52,355 nt of DNA. Origin: Candidatus Manganitrophaceae bacterium (GTDB taxonomy: Bacteria > Nitrospirota > Nitrospiria > SBBL01 > JAADHI01). Under the pieces are notes generated by a model. It was not told the origin of the DNA and ran no database searches. It saw only the letters and a list, made by a program, of their open reading frames with translations. Shown piece after piece: positions 27,323 through 35,809 of this stretch (within the stretch, counting starts at the first letter, position 1; each line of letters begins with the position of its first letter). A program made the position numbers and the translations under genes. The stretch is taken from contig DUAG01000078.1 of the NCBI GenBank assembly GCA_012960925.1, positions 1 through 52,355 of the forward strand, read 5' to 3'.

Positions 27323-28000
27323 CTACGATCCTGTTTTCCCGACAGGTGCTTTCACAAGAAGTGACATCAGGCGAAAGGTCTGCAGCGCTTCTTCGATCAC
27401 CGTCCCCTCTTTAAGCGCGGGATGGTCAAATACAAGATAACGATGGATCTTTAAGAACGGTCTGTTTTCTAACGCCGCGCTGACTTCTTTTTTATTGTCC
27501 TTCCGAATTTCAAGGAGGGTGTTTGAGTCTAAACGCCATTCCCAGAGGGTATCGGTCATCAGGATGAACAGTCCTTGATTGGCAAGAGCGATGTAATGGT
27601 CCAGCAGATTTCTTTTATATTGATGGAGATATTCTCCTTCTAGTATTAAGGAGAAGACAAAAAAATGCCCCCACCAGAACAGGGTGCGAAAAGTCAGTTT
27701 CTCCTGACCTTTAAAAAACTTTGGGAAGTCCAGGTAGAGATAGGGAAAGCCCTGAAGGTGCTCTCCTTTGACGAACTGATAATTTTCAGGATCAAATTCC
27801 CGGGGAGCGAGAAAAGAAATTTCACGAAGCTCCTCCTTTAATTCAAAATGCAGTTGGAGGAGGAGAGTTTTGACCTTTTGGGAAACGGTGGCCTTGGTTT
27901 CAAAAAAATGGGTATCCTGGATAAGTGCGTGCTCTTCAATAGTAAAATGAACCGGTGTGTTGATAGGATCTGGACCTTTTATCCCTACTTTATTGTTCAT
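27323..28000 (-). CDS. Uncharacterised 225-residue protein
   Basis: I do not recognise a family. The protein looks cytoplasmic, with no signal peptide or membrane segment. It has an N-terminal region rich in charged residues, then aromatic-rich stretches (LQGFPYLYLDFPKFFKGQEKLTFRTLFWWGHFFVFSLILEGEYLHQYK) and a mixed C-terminus. It follows the TPR gene on the same strand with only 1 bp between, so the two are very probably cotranscribed and may interact. An overlapping plus-strand frame is a shadow. Confidence 0.6.
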   Translation of the reverse strand: MNNKVGIKGPDPINTPVHFTIEEHALIQDTHFFETKATVSQKVKTLLLQLHFELKEELREISFLAPREFDPENYQFVKGEHLQGFPYLYLDFPKFFKGQEKLTFRTLFWWGHFFVFSLILEGEYLHQYKRNLLDHYIALANQGLFILMTDTLWEWRLDSNTLLEIRKDNKKEVSAALENRPFLKIHRYLVFDHPALKEGTVIEEALQTFRLMSLLVKAPVGKTGS

Positions 28001-28001
28001 T

Positions 28002-28799
28002 TTAATTACTCCTAAGCCCCGCCTGATCTCCGCCGGGAGAGGGAAGGCCGAATCTTCTGCAAATCTCCGTCATCCTGTTCTGGCAACGGAGAACAAGTTC
28101 CGGATCGCCGCGGCGTTTATAGAGATGTGCCAGACCGCGTAGCGCCTCGATTTCACCATAGGGATCGCCCAGGCTTCCGAAATGGGTTGCTGCGTAGTTC
28201 AAACAGATTTCGGCATCACGATCATTGCCGTCCTTTGTGAAAAGACGACCAAGTTGTCCCCAGGTTGTGGCAAGCCCCTCTTCAAAGCCGGTTTTTTTGT
28301 GAAGCTCCACTGATTTTTTTAGATAGTCAATGCCTTCATCGAGTTCCCCTTTGTCTTGAGCGAGTAGACCGAAATTACTATAGAGTACGGCCAGAGAGTG
28401 CGTATCTTTTTCTTTCTCCAAGAGATCTTCGGCCTCGAGGTAGTAGGCTTCCGCGCGTGTTTTGTCCCCGTTTTCCCGTGCAAGATTTCCAAGGTTTACA
28501 AGGGTCAGTCCGACGGCATGTGGATCGCTCTTTTCCTGTTGCAGAGACAAGACCTCCCGGTAGTACTCCTGCGAACGGTCCGGCACGTCAAGTTGTGCGT
28601 AAATATTTCCGATGTTGATTAAGAGATCGATCCGGTAGTTCAGAGTTTTGTTGGGTCCCAGGGCTTCCAGATCGGCCTCAAAGCAACGCAAGGCCGCTGG
28701 ATAGTCCCGACGATGCAAAAAACGCTTTCCGTTGAGAAAAAGGCCGCTTCGATCTGTATCCATCGGGGCGTCAATCTTATTGGGGTCGGGTTGTGTCAT
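28002..28799 (-). CDS. Tetratricopeptide repeat protein
   Basis: A 265-residue soluble TPR protein with five or so recognisable repeats, for example YRIDLLINIGNIYAQLDVPDRSQEYYREVL, VGLTLVNLGNLARENGDKTRAEAYYLEAEDL and AVLYSNFGLLAQDKGELDEGIDYLKKSVELH. The repeat pattern matches the kinesin-light-chain/Rapsyn-like TPR_12 kind. TPR proteins are scaffolds, so the partner is probably the uncharacterised gene that follows after 1 bp. No catalytic domain is attached. Confidence 0.82.
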   Translation of the reverse strand: MTQPDPNKIDAPMDTDRSGLFLNGKRFLHRRDYPAALRCFEADLEALGPNKTLNYRIDLLINIGNIYAQLDVPDRSQEYYREVLSLQQEKSDPHAVGLTLVNLGNLARENGDKTRAEAYYLEAEDLLEKEKDTHSLAVLYSNFGLLAQDKGELDEGIDYLKKSVELHKKTGFEEGLATTWGQLGRLFTKDGNDRDAEICLNYAATHFGSLGDPYGEIEALRGLAHLYKRRGDPELVLRCQNRMTEICRRFGLPSPGGDQAGLRSN

Positions 28800-29247
28800 G
28801 CTCTTTAAAATAACGGATCGGGTGTTTTAAATCAAAACTTAATGCAACGATCCTAGGATGCCTGTATTTGGCTTCGCGAGACCCATTCCTTCAGGGCACG
28901 GCCCGAGGGGCACAGAACCCGGAGTGTATGGTTTATATGTGAGGATTCAAGCACCACCGCAACGCCGGCATGGAGGAAGGGACTGGTGTGCTGAATCGTT
29001 GCAGCTATCTGTTGACAAAATGAACCAGAATAGTCGGATAATGAGTCCGTTAAAGTTGTTCTTCAATGTTTTTCTCAAATTTTTAAAACAATTGAAGGTC
29101 GTGATTCGACATGTCTCCTGAGAGAAAAGCCCCCACTGTTCAAAAAAAGTGGGAAATGAATGCACGAAAAGTCTCTTTTGCAAAATCATTCCCGGGATGC
29201 TTAGAGGGATGGACTGATGCTGTTGGAAAAAAATAGAACAGGTTGTC
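28800..29247. other. Divergent intergenic region containing repeat B1
   Basis: Apart from the dispersed repeat at 28843-29004 nothing else is supported. The frames seen across the repeat are products of the repeat itself. The remaining 240 bp to the next gene hold no clear promoter. Confidence 0.45.
28843..29004 (-). repeat. Dispersed palindromic-ended repeat, copy B1
   Basis: A reverse-orientation copy of the 142 bp element at 37040-37181 and 48853-48994. The shared core (28890-28966 on this strand) reads, reversed, GGTGGTGCTTGAATCCTCAC then TATAAACCATACACTCCGGGTTCTG. Its ends carry TGCAACGATC (28843-28852) and the inverted GATCGTTGCA-like sequence CTGAATCGTTGCAG (28991-29004). It is longer (162 bp) and more diverged than the other copies. 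Confidence 0.7.
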
Positions 29248-29580
29248 GTGCTGGAAAAAGAAAAGGCCGAGGTGGTTATCTTTATCGATGGGACCTTTGT
29301 TTTTGTTTCCGCTGCAGATTTAAAGCCCGCGGTGCTGATCAAATTCCTGCTCAAAGCAAGACCCTTTTTGGAACGTCACTATAAGGGTGCCTACGAAACG
29401 CTTGATCAACTCATTGCCTCAGATAAGGATTTACAGCGTTTATCCCGTTTGGGAAATATCATGGGCGCCATCCAAAATAATTACGCACAGATCCCCGAGT
29501 TGAAAGCAGAGCTGAGCCGTTTTCTGAAGAAAGTTGAACAAAAGTCCGTTGCTCAGGACATTTCTGGAATCGAAAAGTGA
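29248..29580 (+). CDS. Uncharacterised 110-residue protein
   Basis: A small, probably cytoplasmic protein starting at a GTG (29248); upstream in the same frame is a stop codon. Beta-rich at first (AEVVIFIDGTFVFVSAADLKPAVLIKFLLKA), then helical (YETLDQLIASDKDLQRLSRLGNIMGAIQNNYAQIPELKAELSRFLKKVEQ). I recognise no family. It is 27 bp before the CBU_0592-like gene on the same strand and may share its transcript. There is no convincing ribosome site, so the start is uncertain. Confidence 0.5.
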   Translation: MLEKEKAEVVIFIDGTFVFVSAADLKPAVLIKFLLKARPFLERHYKGAYETLDQLIASDKDLQRLSRLGNIMGAIQNNYAQIPELKAELSRFLKKVEQKSVAQDISGIEK

Positions 29581-29607
29581 AAGCGTGCTTGTAATCTGGA
29601 AGAATCC

Positions 29608-29841
29608 ATGGGGATAGAAATATTCGGGGCCATTGCCGTTTCATCCATGGTGATCTGCTACGCTCTTGAGCAGAAGTCTCATTATTTTGTGCTGGCCTTT
29701 TCTATTTCGTGTTTAGCCGCGGCTTTATATGCCTTTCTCATTCAATCCTGGCCCTTCGCCGTCATTGAAATGCTTTGGTTCTTGATTGCGGCTAGACGCT
29801 GGACCTTGCTACGCCGTGTTGAAGGGCGTGAAGACAAATGA
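29608..29841 (+). CDS. CBU_0592-like small membrane protein
   Basis: A 77-residue inner-membrane protein with three hydrophobic segments (IEIFGAIAVSSMVICYAL, YFVLAFSISCLAAALYAFLI and WPFAVIEMLWFLIAARRW) and a charged C-terminus. The layout and the YALEQKSHYF..FLIQSWPFAVIEMLWFLIAA pattern fit the CBU_0592-like family, whose function is unknown. It is convergent with the DUF169 gene. Confidence 0.7.
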   Translation: MGIEIFGAIAVSSMVICYALEQKSHYFVLAFSISCLAAALYAFLIQSWPFAVIEMLWFLIAARRWTLLRRVEGREDK

Positions 29842-29885
29842 TCCGGATCATCACCGGGGCAGTCATCTCAGGTTTTAAAGAGACT

Positions 29886-30641
29886 TCATTGAAAGACACG
29901 TGCCAGTGATTCTTGAACGCTTGGTCTCCCACCTGAGGCAACATCTTTTTTTCTCCTCTGGTGAAAGAGGGTGAGCGTTTTATTCGCTTTGGCCAAGACA
30001 ACAATCTGTTCACAGTACTGCTCAATATTCTCTCCAGGAAGCGCCCATAACGCCACTTCATCTGAGAGTGCATCCAAATATGTTCTGGCCCCGCAGCACC
30101 CCAGGCTCACGGCTGCCTTACCATTATTCATGACTTGGGGAATGACGGCACATGCAGGATGTCCCATTGCAGGCGCACTGTTTTTATCGACCCGTTGAAC
30201 GGCTTCGCTGATGATCAGCCCCTGTTGCGCATGAGCAAAAAGCAAGACGATATCGGGATCCATCGGAAGCTCTGCAAGAGGCCCGTAGACAAGATGCTTC
30301 ACTTTACGATCCAAAACCGGAATTTGGGCGACTTCCTCTTCACGGACGTAATCCAATCCGCTCATCGCCTGTAGTACTTCCCGAAGCTCCCCCTTATATG
30401 ATGCAGAGGGTTGAGACAGGTTATGGGTATGTACGCCAATGGCACATAGCTCGTGATCTTTGGTTGAAGTCACAAAAATTCCCGTTGCTGCTTCCTGCCA
30501 GAAGGAGCATCCGGCCGGGACGGTTCCTTCAAATTCCGGGATATTTTCAGGAAGGTCTTCACAAAAGGACAGCGCAACCGGCGTCAAAGGAAGGTCCAAA
30601 GCCTCCTCCAATTGACGTGCAGCAATTTCATTTTTATTCAT
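29886..30641 (-). CDS. DUF169 family protein
   Basis: A 251-residue protein of the DUF169 family (uncharacterised ArCR-type). The start at 30641 is chosen for its GGAGG site; the frame is open 29 codons further. Typical segments are LDLPLTPVALSFCEDLPENIPEFEG, CSFWQEAATGIFVTSTKDHELCAIGVHTHN and the Cys-rich GCCGARTYLDALSDEVALWALPG. The conserved cysteines (CSFW, CAIGVHTH, CAVIP, GCCGAR) suggest metal or cofactor binding, which is unproven. DUF169 genes often accompany methanogen or sulfur-metabolism genes, but here the neighbours are unrelated. Confidence 0.85.
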   Translation of the reverse strand: MNKNEIAARQLEEALDLPLTPVALSFCEDLPENIPEFEGTVPAGCSFWQEAATGIFVTSTKDHELCAIGVHTHNLSQPSASYKGELREVLQAMSGLDYVREEEVAQIPVLDRKVKHLVYGPLAELPMDPDIVLLFAHAQQGLIISEAVQRVDKNSAPAMGHPACAVIPQVMNNGKAAVSLGCCGARTYLDALSDEVALWALPGENIEQYCEQIVVLAKANKTLTLFHQRRKKDVASGGRPSVQESLARVFQ

Positions 30642-30787
30642 GTTGACCTCCAAGATTGTCAATGAATTATAAAACAAGACGCGGTACTTCCAAGTCAAGC
30701 CCTTTTTCCCCTTTCTGTCCTGCATCACAGCGGGTTGCGCAAGGAATACGGACTCTGCTAACCTGAGCCTTGAAAAGGAGGATGCAC

Positions 30788-31126
30788 ATGACAGTCGCAG
30801 AATTGATGGCTCGATTTCCTAAAATTCCGAGGACGCTCTCAGATGAACCGCTGGTTGCCGAATTTGCCCAGGCCTGTGGGGAGTGGTTGGCAATGGCGCA
30901 GGAACCGAGTGCCTGCTCTACCCAACATGATGCACGGAATCAGTATTATCTGAAGCTCATCGGCCCCATGGCCATACATGGATATGGACTCTCCTCCCGC
31001 GAAGATCTTTTGAAGGAGCTTCAGGGTTTTATCGATCGACACAAGGCGGACCCCAGTACGTTTGCGGTGAGTCTGCTCTCACCTGAAACGGTTGAAAAAG
31101 AAGTCAAGGGACCTGGTTGTTTTTAA
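30788..31126 (+). CDS. Uncharacterised 112-residue protein
   Basis: A small soluble protein with no recognised family. AAGGAGG lies six bases before the ATG at 30788, which makes translation credible. The sequence (LMARFPKIPRTLSDEPLVAEFAQACGEWL...STQHDARNQYYLKLIGPMAIHGYGLSSREDLLKELQGFIDRH) is largely helical and ends in Gly-Cys-Phe. It diverges from DUF169, sharing a 146 bp control region with it. Its last 23 bases overlap the convergent epimerase-like gene. Confidence 0.65.
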   Translation: MTVAELMARFPKIPRTLSDEPLVAEFAQACGEWLAMAQEPSACSTQHDARNQYYLKLIGPMAIHGYGLSSREDLLKELQGFIDRHKADPSTFAVSLLSPETVEKEVKGPGCF

Positions 31127-31970
31127 TAAAATGATCCTTTAAAAACTGGATGATTGATGCATACTGGAAGGTGTACCCCAGGACATCCTTCACTTTCTGA
31201 TTAGAGACGCGCCGTTCCGGTGCGGGGGGCGCGGGGCCATCCGATAGAATCGGAACCCCCTTTTCCTGGGAGATCCACTGGGCCAGTTCCCGCCTTCGGA
31301 GAAGGCTGTTGTCCACCACATTATAAATCTCACCGACCGGCCCTTCTCTTTCTTGTCCGATCACCCGGTGGATGACACCACAGAGGTCATCCTGATGGAC
31401 GGACAAGACCCATTGATCCGACATCTCCGATGTGCAGATCTTCCCTTCCCGAATATATCGATAAAAATATCCCCGTGCAAGGCTATACAGTCCGCCCGAA
31501 CGTAAAATCGTATAGGGAACATCACTTGTGACGACGGCCTGTTCGGTGCGGAGTAGAATCTCTTGACGGTCAGATTCGATGGAAATGTTGTCGTTCTCGT
31601 GCCAGGTCTTGTCTTGAGATCGGGGGTAGACGCCCGTGGAGCCAATGAGAATCAGGTGGGGAAGGGGAGGTTTTCTCCGCCTGACCTGTTTGATGAGGAA
31701 GACCATGTTTCCGAGATAAGTCTCCCGATAACACGCGAGGTTTCCCCTCCCGGAGGATGGGCAAAAAATAATGTCATCTGCCCATTCCACCAGAGGCAGG
31801 AGCGCTTCACTCCGGATCGGCGCAAGGACAAGCGGACAGGGATCGTCCAGCAGGGGCGAGCGCTTGATGCCCCGGATCTCATAGCGCGTGTTGTAGAGGC
31901 GGAAGAAAGCAACGCCAAGGGCCCCATATCCGAGGATGAGTACCCGTCGGCGGCGTATCGTGGGATTCAT
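31104..31970 (-). CDS. NAD-dependent epimerase/dehydratase-like (SDR) protein
   Basis: A 288-residue extended-SDR-like protein from the ATG at 31970. The Rossmann motif is RVLILGYGALGVAFFRLY (GYGALG in place of GxxGxxG), followed by WADDIIFCPSSGRGN. HLILIGSTGVYPRSQDKTWHEND corresponds to the SDR STxGVYG region, and the later PYTILRSGGLYSLARGYFYRYIREGK fits the catalytic Tyr zone. It resembles the NAD(P)-binding YeeZ/SDR_a5 kind. Its start overlaps the stop of the FIST gene (ATGA), so the two are translationally coupled. The substrate is unknown. Confidence 0.75.
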   Translation of the reverse strand: MNPTIRRRRVLILGYGALGVAFFRLYNTRYEIRGIKRSPLLDDPCPLVLAPIRSEALLPLVEWADDIIFCPSSGRGNLACYRETYLGNMVFLIKQVRRRKPPLPHLILIGSTGVYPRSQDKTWHENDNISIESDRQEILLRTEQAVVTSDVPYTILRSGGLYSLARGYFYRYIREGKICTSEMSDQWVLSVHQDDLCGVIHRVIGQEREGPVGEIYNVVDNSLLRRRELAQWISQEKGVPILSDGPAPPAPERRVSNQKVKDVLGYTFQYASIIQFLKDHFIKNNQVP

Positions 31971-33151
31971 GTCTGTGGTGTCGTCTTGCAGAAGAGGGCA
32001 ATACTGGCAGTAAATCCGTGAAGAAAGTTTTTCCGGCCGATGGGTCCGATCTCTCCCTGTGCGAAAAAGCCCGCCACGGGGATGTCCCCCAGGCATTCCC
32101 GGATGGCACCGATATCGTGATGTTCGCTACCGAAAAACCGTTGACCCCGGCCGTTGCAGGAAAAGAGAAGCGCCGCTTCGGCCCTGGCCTCACCCAGTTC
32201 CCTTTTTCGAGTCTCTAAGAGCAGGCGAAGGTCTTCCCGGGCGCTCTCTCCATCCCGGACCTGCAATTGAACCGTTTGCCCCTCTTTGATGAGGTCTCCA
32301 CAGGTGAGGCTGCCGCTGTCCTGATCAATTCCGATCAGGCTGCGGATGAGGAAGTCACCCCTGCCAAAGTGGCTCTTCTGCTCGTCAACCGCAATGCCAA
32401 CATGAAGGCCTTCTTGTGCGAGGCGTTTTTCCTGTTCACTAAGTTTTGCATAGGTTTCTTTGACCGACTCGAGGGCAGGCCGACCCCCTAGTTCATGGAT
32501 CACGTTTCGCTCAGCAGCCGTCACCAGAAAACGATCTCCGACAGGGCGGCAGCCCTGGGAAACGACGGTTTCGAGTTGGATGGCGCCATGGACCATGACA
32601 CCGACACAGCCTTTTTGTACAAGCTGATTATTAAAAAAGAGGAGATTCTCTCCGGGATTCCGGGAACCGCCGGCTATCCCGCCCAATACCGGCGCGAAGG
32701 GAAATTTCTCCTGGAGGAAGCTGAGAAGGGTGTTTGCCGGCGTCGAGAATGGTTCAGCCAACAGTATGAAAAATGGGGAGTTTTCAATCGGGAGGAGTGA
32801 ATCGGGCCACCCCTTTACCTGGGCGCCGTGGACATTTTCATCAAACGAGAGGTGAAAAGGGAGGAGTGTGACATCGGGCAGGTTTGCGGTCCAGAGTGAT
32901 ATGGCCGGGCCTTGTTCGACCTCAAGAGAGGACCCGATGATTCCCCCGCCGGTACAGCCCAAGAGGACCCTGGCGTTCAAGGCGTGATTGAGGTGGGTGG
33001 CAATCTCAGAGGCTGCTTTGCGATGGTGAGAGGAGATAAAAAAAACACACAAGTCTGGGGGCGATCCCATGGCCTGCATCGCATCTGAAGCGAGCTTTTC
33101 CACGGCGTTACGTGATTCGGCCTCAGTTGAAATCCCGGCCCAAAATTTCAT
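31967..33151 (-). CDS. FIST N- and C-domain signal-transduction protein
   Basis: A 394-residue protein with FIST_N (VFFISSHHRKAASEIATHLNHALNARVLLGCTGGGIIGSSLEVEQGPAISLW) followed by FIST_C (GFFAQGEIGPIGRKNFLHGFTASIALF at the end). FIST domains are predicted to bind small ligands such as amino acids and are found in sensory proteins. No kinase, GGDEF or chemotaxis domain is attached here, so a partner is expected; the 4 bp overlap with the epimerase-like gene makes that protein the best candidate. The start at 33151 (MKFWAG) is preferred to the one six codons earlier. Confidence 0.85.
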   Translation of the reverse strand: MKFWAGISTEAESRNAVEKLASDAMQAMGSPPDLCVFFISSHHRKAASEIATHLNHALNARVLLGCTGGGIIGSSLEVEQGPAISLWTANLPDVTLLPFHLSFDENVHGAQVKGWPDSLLPIENSPFFILLAEPFSTPANTLLSFLQEKFPFAPVLGGIAGGSRNPGENLLFFNNQLVQKGCVGVMVHGAIQLETVVSQGCRPVGDRFLVTAAERNVIHELGGRPALESVKETYAKLSEQEKRLAQEGLHVGIAVDEQKSHFGRGDFLIRSLIGIDQDSGSLTCGDLIKEGQTVQLQVRDGESAREDLRLLLETRKRELGEARAEAALLFSCNGRGQRFFGSEHHDIGAIRECLGDIPVAGFFAQGEIGPIGRKNFLHGFTASIALFCKTTPQT

Positions 33152-33303
33152 GGCGATACCATCCCCCAATCAGATACCAGCATAACAAGCTGACATCCCG
33201 GGGTCAAACACGGGGTGGCCGTTCTTAGGGAAGCGCTTGATTCCATCTCTTTGGATGGTGTATCCTCTTACTCAGTTGAAGAACATTGTTGAGGAAAGGC
33301 CTG

Positions 33304-35454
33304 ATGAAACAAACAAAAATTGCGGTGACCGAGGAAATCACCAAGGAAATTGAGAACTTCGGTATCCAGATGGCCCGCTTCAAAAATAAGGAGATCCCGG
33401 AGGAGAAATTCAAGCGGTTCCGGCTTCAATACGGCATCTACGGCCAACGGCAGGCAGGGTTGCAGATGGTTCGCGTCAAGATTCCGTCCGGACTTCTGAA
33501 TGCCCGAAAGCTTCGTTGCCTGGCCGATATCTCTGAGAAATATACAAAAGGCATCGGCCATGTCACCACCCGCCAGGACATTCAGTTTCATTATGTCGAT
33601 CTCGACCATGCCACCACCATCATGACCCAACTGGCCGAGGCGGGACTCACGACCCGTGAGGCCTGCGGCAACACCGTCCGAAATGTCACCGCCTGTCAGC
33701 ATGCCGGGACCTGCCCCACCGAGCTGTTTGACGTCACCCCCTACGGTGAGAAGGTGGCCTATCATCTTCTGCGGAACCCGATTACCCAGGACATGCCTCG
33801 AAAATTCAAGATCTCTTTCTCCGGTTGCCAGAGCGAATGCGGTCTGGCGGCCATTCACGATATTGGTTTTATCGCCGAGAGCCGGGAGATTGCAGGAGAA
33901 ACGGTTTACGGTTTTAAGGTTCTGGTCGGGGGAGGCTTGGGGTCGCACCCCAAGCTGGCAATGCTTTATACGGAATTCCTTCCCATTGATGAGGTGCTTG
34001 TGACCTGCGAGGCCATCTTGAGAATTTTTGATAAGCATGGCGACCGACGGAGAAAAAGCAAGGCCCGGATGAAATTTATTCTGGAAAAGTGGGGGCTGGA
34101 CCTTTTTAAAGAAAAAGTCTCAGAGGAACTGGCCGCATTAAAGAAAGAGGGGAGGGAGTATCCTGCCCTGCCGAGACCGGTACAAAAGACGCCCAGCCAG
34201 CCCCTGTCCATGGTCCAAAACGGAAACGGTGCTCAGGCTGCCGACCCTGAATATGCACGATGGATGCGGACGAATGTGGTGCCGCGCCCGGAAAAGCGTT
34301 GTGCCGTCCAGATCAAGCTGACTCTGGGTGACATTACTGTTGCTCAGTTTCGCGGGTTGGCCGATGTGGTTGACCGCTATTCCCCTGATGGTCTTCGGAC
34401 AACGCACCAACAGAACATGCTCCTCCACAGTATCCATCGGAAAGACCTTCCCGATCTCTATCGTGCGCTTTGTGAGATCGACCTGGCGGAGGCCGGTGCG
34501 GAACGGGTGGTGGACGTCATCGCCTGTCCGGGGGCCGAGACCTGTCAATTGGCCCTGACCTCCTCGATGGGACTGGGCGGCGCCCTTGTGGAATCTTTCT
34601 CAAAAGATCTGCCGGAGTATGAAGACCTTGAGGGCCTTCGGATTCGTATCTCCGGCTGCCCCAATTCCTGCGGTCATCATCATATCGCCGGGATCGGGTT
34701 TCACGGCGTCGCAAAAAAGGTCAATGGAACACTTGCCCCGCATTACCAGCTTCACCTTGGCGGAAAAGTCGATGCAGAGGCCTCCGTCATCGGAAGTTCA
34801 AATTTGAAAATCCCTGCGAAGAATATACCGTCGATGGTATTGGAAATGGTTCGGATTTATCGTGAGAAACACCAGGAAGAAGAGAACTTCAACGACTTTG
34901 TCGAGCGCTTTGGCCGGAAACAGTTTTGCGAACAACTCGAACGGTTTACAAGCCTCCCGACCCCGGAGGCCGCCCCGGATGCCTATCTGGACTGGAAGGA
35001 AGAAAAGGCCTTTACACTTGATGATCTCGGTCCTGGTGAATGTTCCGGGACCGTCATCGATATGATTGAATACGCCTTGAGAATGGGGAGAGAGACCGTT
35101 AAGAAGGCCGCCCTGGCTGTGAAAAACAGTGAGTATCCCGAAGCGGTCAAGCTGATGAAGGAGGCCATCCTCTTTGAATCCCGTGCGCTCCTGTATACCT
35201 ATGGCATTGAATCGCCTCACGAGGATGAAACCCTGAAGGAGTTCCAGCACAAGCTGGTGGAACAGGGCATTCTCTCCGAAGACTTTGAGTACTTCACCGT
35301 GGATCTTGGGGTCTGGACTGATTTTGATATGGCACCAACATCGGTTTCGACCCATGTCGAACGGGCTGCAGCCTTGATCGCAGAGTGCCAGGCAGCTTAC
35401 GACCGAATGGACGCCAGCATGAAGTTGCGCAAGAGGGAACCGTCTGAAGTGTAA
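33304..35454 (+). CDS. Siroheme nitrite/sulfite reductase with two Fe-S motifs and helical tail
   Basis: A ferredoxin-type nitrite/sulfite reductase of 716 residues. Each half has the ferredoxin-like and siroheme/[4Fe-4S] domains. The first half carries C131-X5-C137 and C175-X3-C179 (TACQHAGTC, SGCQSEC). The second carries C408-X5-C414 and C452-X3-C456 (IACPGAETC, SGCPNSC). In assimilatory SiR and NiR enzymes only the C-terminal half usually keeps all four. About 150 C-terminal residues (FTLDDLGPGECSGTVIDMIEYALR...AVKLMKEAILFESRALLYTYG) form an extra, HEPN-like helical domain. GAGGAAAGG precedes the ATG at 33304. tusA follows after 25 bp. Six electrons could reduce sulfite to sulfide or nitrite to ammonia; which one is undecided. 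Confidence 0.9.
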   Translation: MKQTKIAVTEEITKEIENFGIQMARFKNKEIPEEKFKRFRLQYGIYGQRQAGLQMVRVKIPSGLLNARKLRCLADISEKYTKGIGHVTTRQDIQFHYVDLDHATTIMTQLAEAGLTTREACGNTVRNVTACQHAGTCPTELFDVTPYGEKVAYHLLRNPITQDMPRKFKISFSGCQSECGLAAIHDIGFIAESREIAGETVYGFKVLVGGGLGSHPKLAMLYTEFLPIDEVLVTCEAILRIFDKHGDRRRKSKARMKFILEKWGLDLFKEKVSEELAALKKEGREYPALPRPVQKTPSQPLSMVQNGNGAQAADPEYARWMRTNVVPRPEKRCAVQIKLTLGDITVAQFRGLADVVDRYSPDGLRTTHQQNMLLHSIHRKDLPDLYRALCEIDLAEAGAERVVDVIACPGAETCQLALTSSMGLGGALVESFSKDLPEYEDLEGLRIRISGCPNSCGHHHIAGIGFHGVAKKVNGTLAPHYQLHLGGKVDAEASVIGSSNLKIPAKNIPSMVLEMVRIYREKHQEEENFNDFVERFGRKQFCEQLERFTSLPTPEAAPDAYLDWKEEKAFTLDDLGPGECSGTVIDMIEYALRMGRETVKKAALAVKNSEYPEAVKLMKEAILFESRALLYTYGIESPHEDETLKEFQHKLVEQGILSEDFEYFTVDLGVWTDFDMAPTSVSTHVERAAALIAECQAAYDRMDASMKLRKREPSEV

Positions 35455-35479
35455 CTCTGAAACAGAAGATGGAGGGCCT

Positions 35480-35722
35480 ATGGAAGCGGGAAAAGAGGTT
35501 GATGTTCGCCTTGATCTTTCGGGTGTGCTTTGCCCGATGAATTTTGTAAAGACAAAACTCCAATTGGAAGAGATGGAGGCGGGCCAGGTTCTTGAAGTCG
35601 TGATCGATGAAGGGAAACCGGAACGCAATGTTCCCCGGAGCGTTCAGGCCGAAGGACACAAGGTTCTGGAGCTGGCCGAGATCCCGGACGGGCATTTCCG
35701 TCTGGTCATCGAAAAAGTTTGA
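35480..35722 (+). CDS. TusA-family sulfur carrier protein
   Basis: An 80-residue TusA/SirA-like protein with the sulfur-carrying Cys in LSGVLCPMNFVKTKLQLEEM (CPM, rather than the frequent CPxP). The two-layer fold is completed by GQVLEVVIDEGKPERNVPRSVQAEGHKVLELAE. Proteins of this family pass persulfide sulfur between enzymes. It lies 25 bp after the siroheme reductase with its own GGAGG site, so the pair probably handles sulfur oxyanions or delivers reduced sulfur. An intrinsic terminator ends the operon. Confidence 0.92.
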   Translation: MEAGKEVDVRLDLSGVLCPMNFVKTKLQLEEMEAGQVLEVVIDEGKPERNVPRSVQAEGHKVLELAEIPDGHFRLVIEKV

Positions 35723-35741
35723 TTGACGATCAGGATCTTTC

Positions 35742-35776
35742 AAGCCCAGACTTTACTTCGTCTGGGCTTGTTTTTT
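35742..35776 (+). terminator. Intrinsic terminator after tusA
   Basis: A perfect 10 bp stem AAGCCCAGAC / GTCTGGGCTT (35742-35751, 35760-35769) is followed by G and six Ts. Confidence 0.92.
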
Positions 35777-35809
35777 GATGGTCTCGTAAAAAGTCTGAAC
35801 ACGAATCGT

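Noticed and set aside
33226..33250. TTAGGGAAGCGCTTGATTCC resembling one MITE end
   Set aside because: Only a partial match to the end and no second end or internal sequence nearby.
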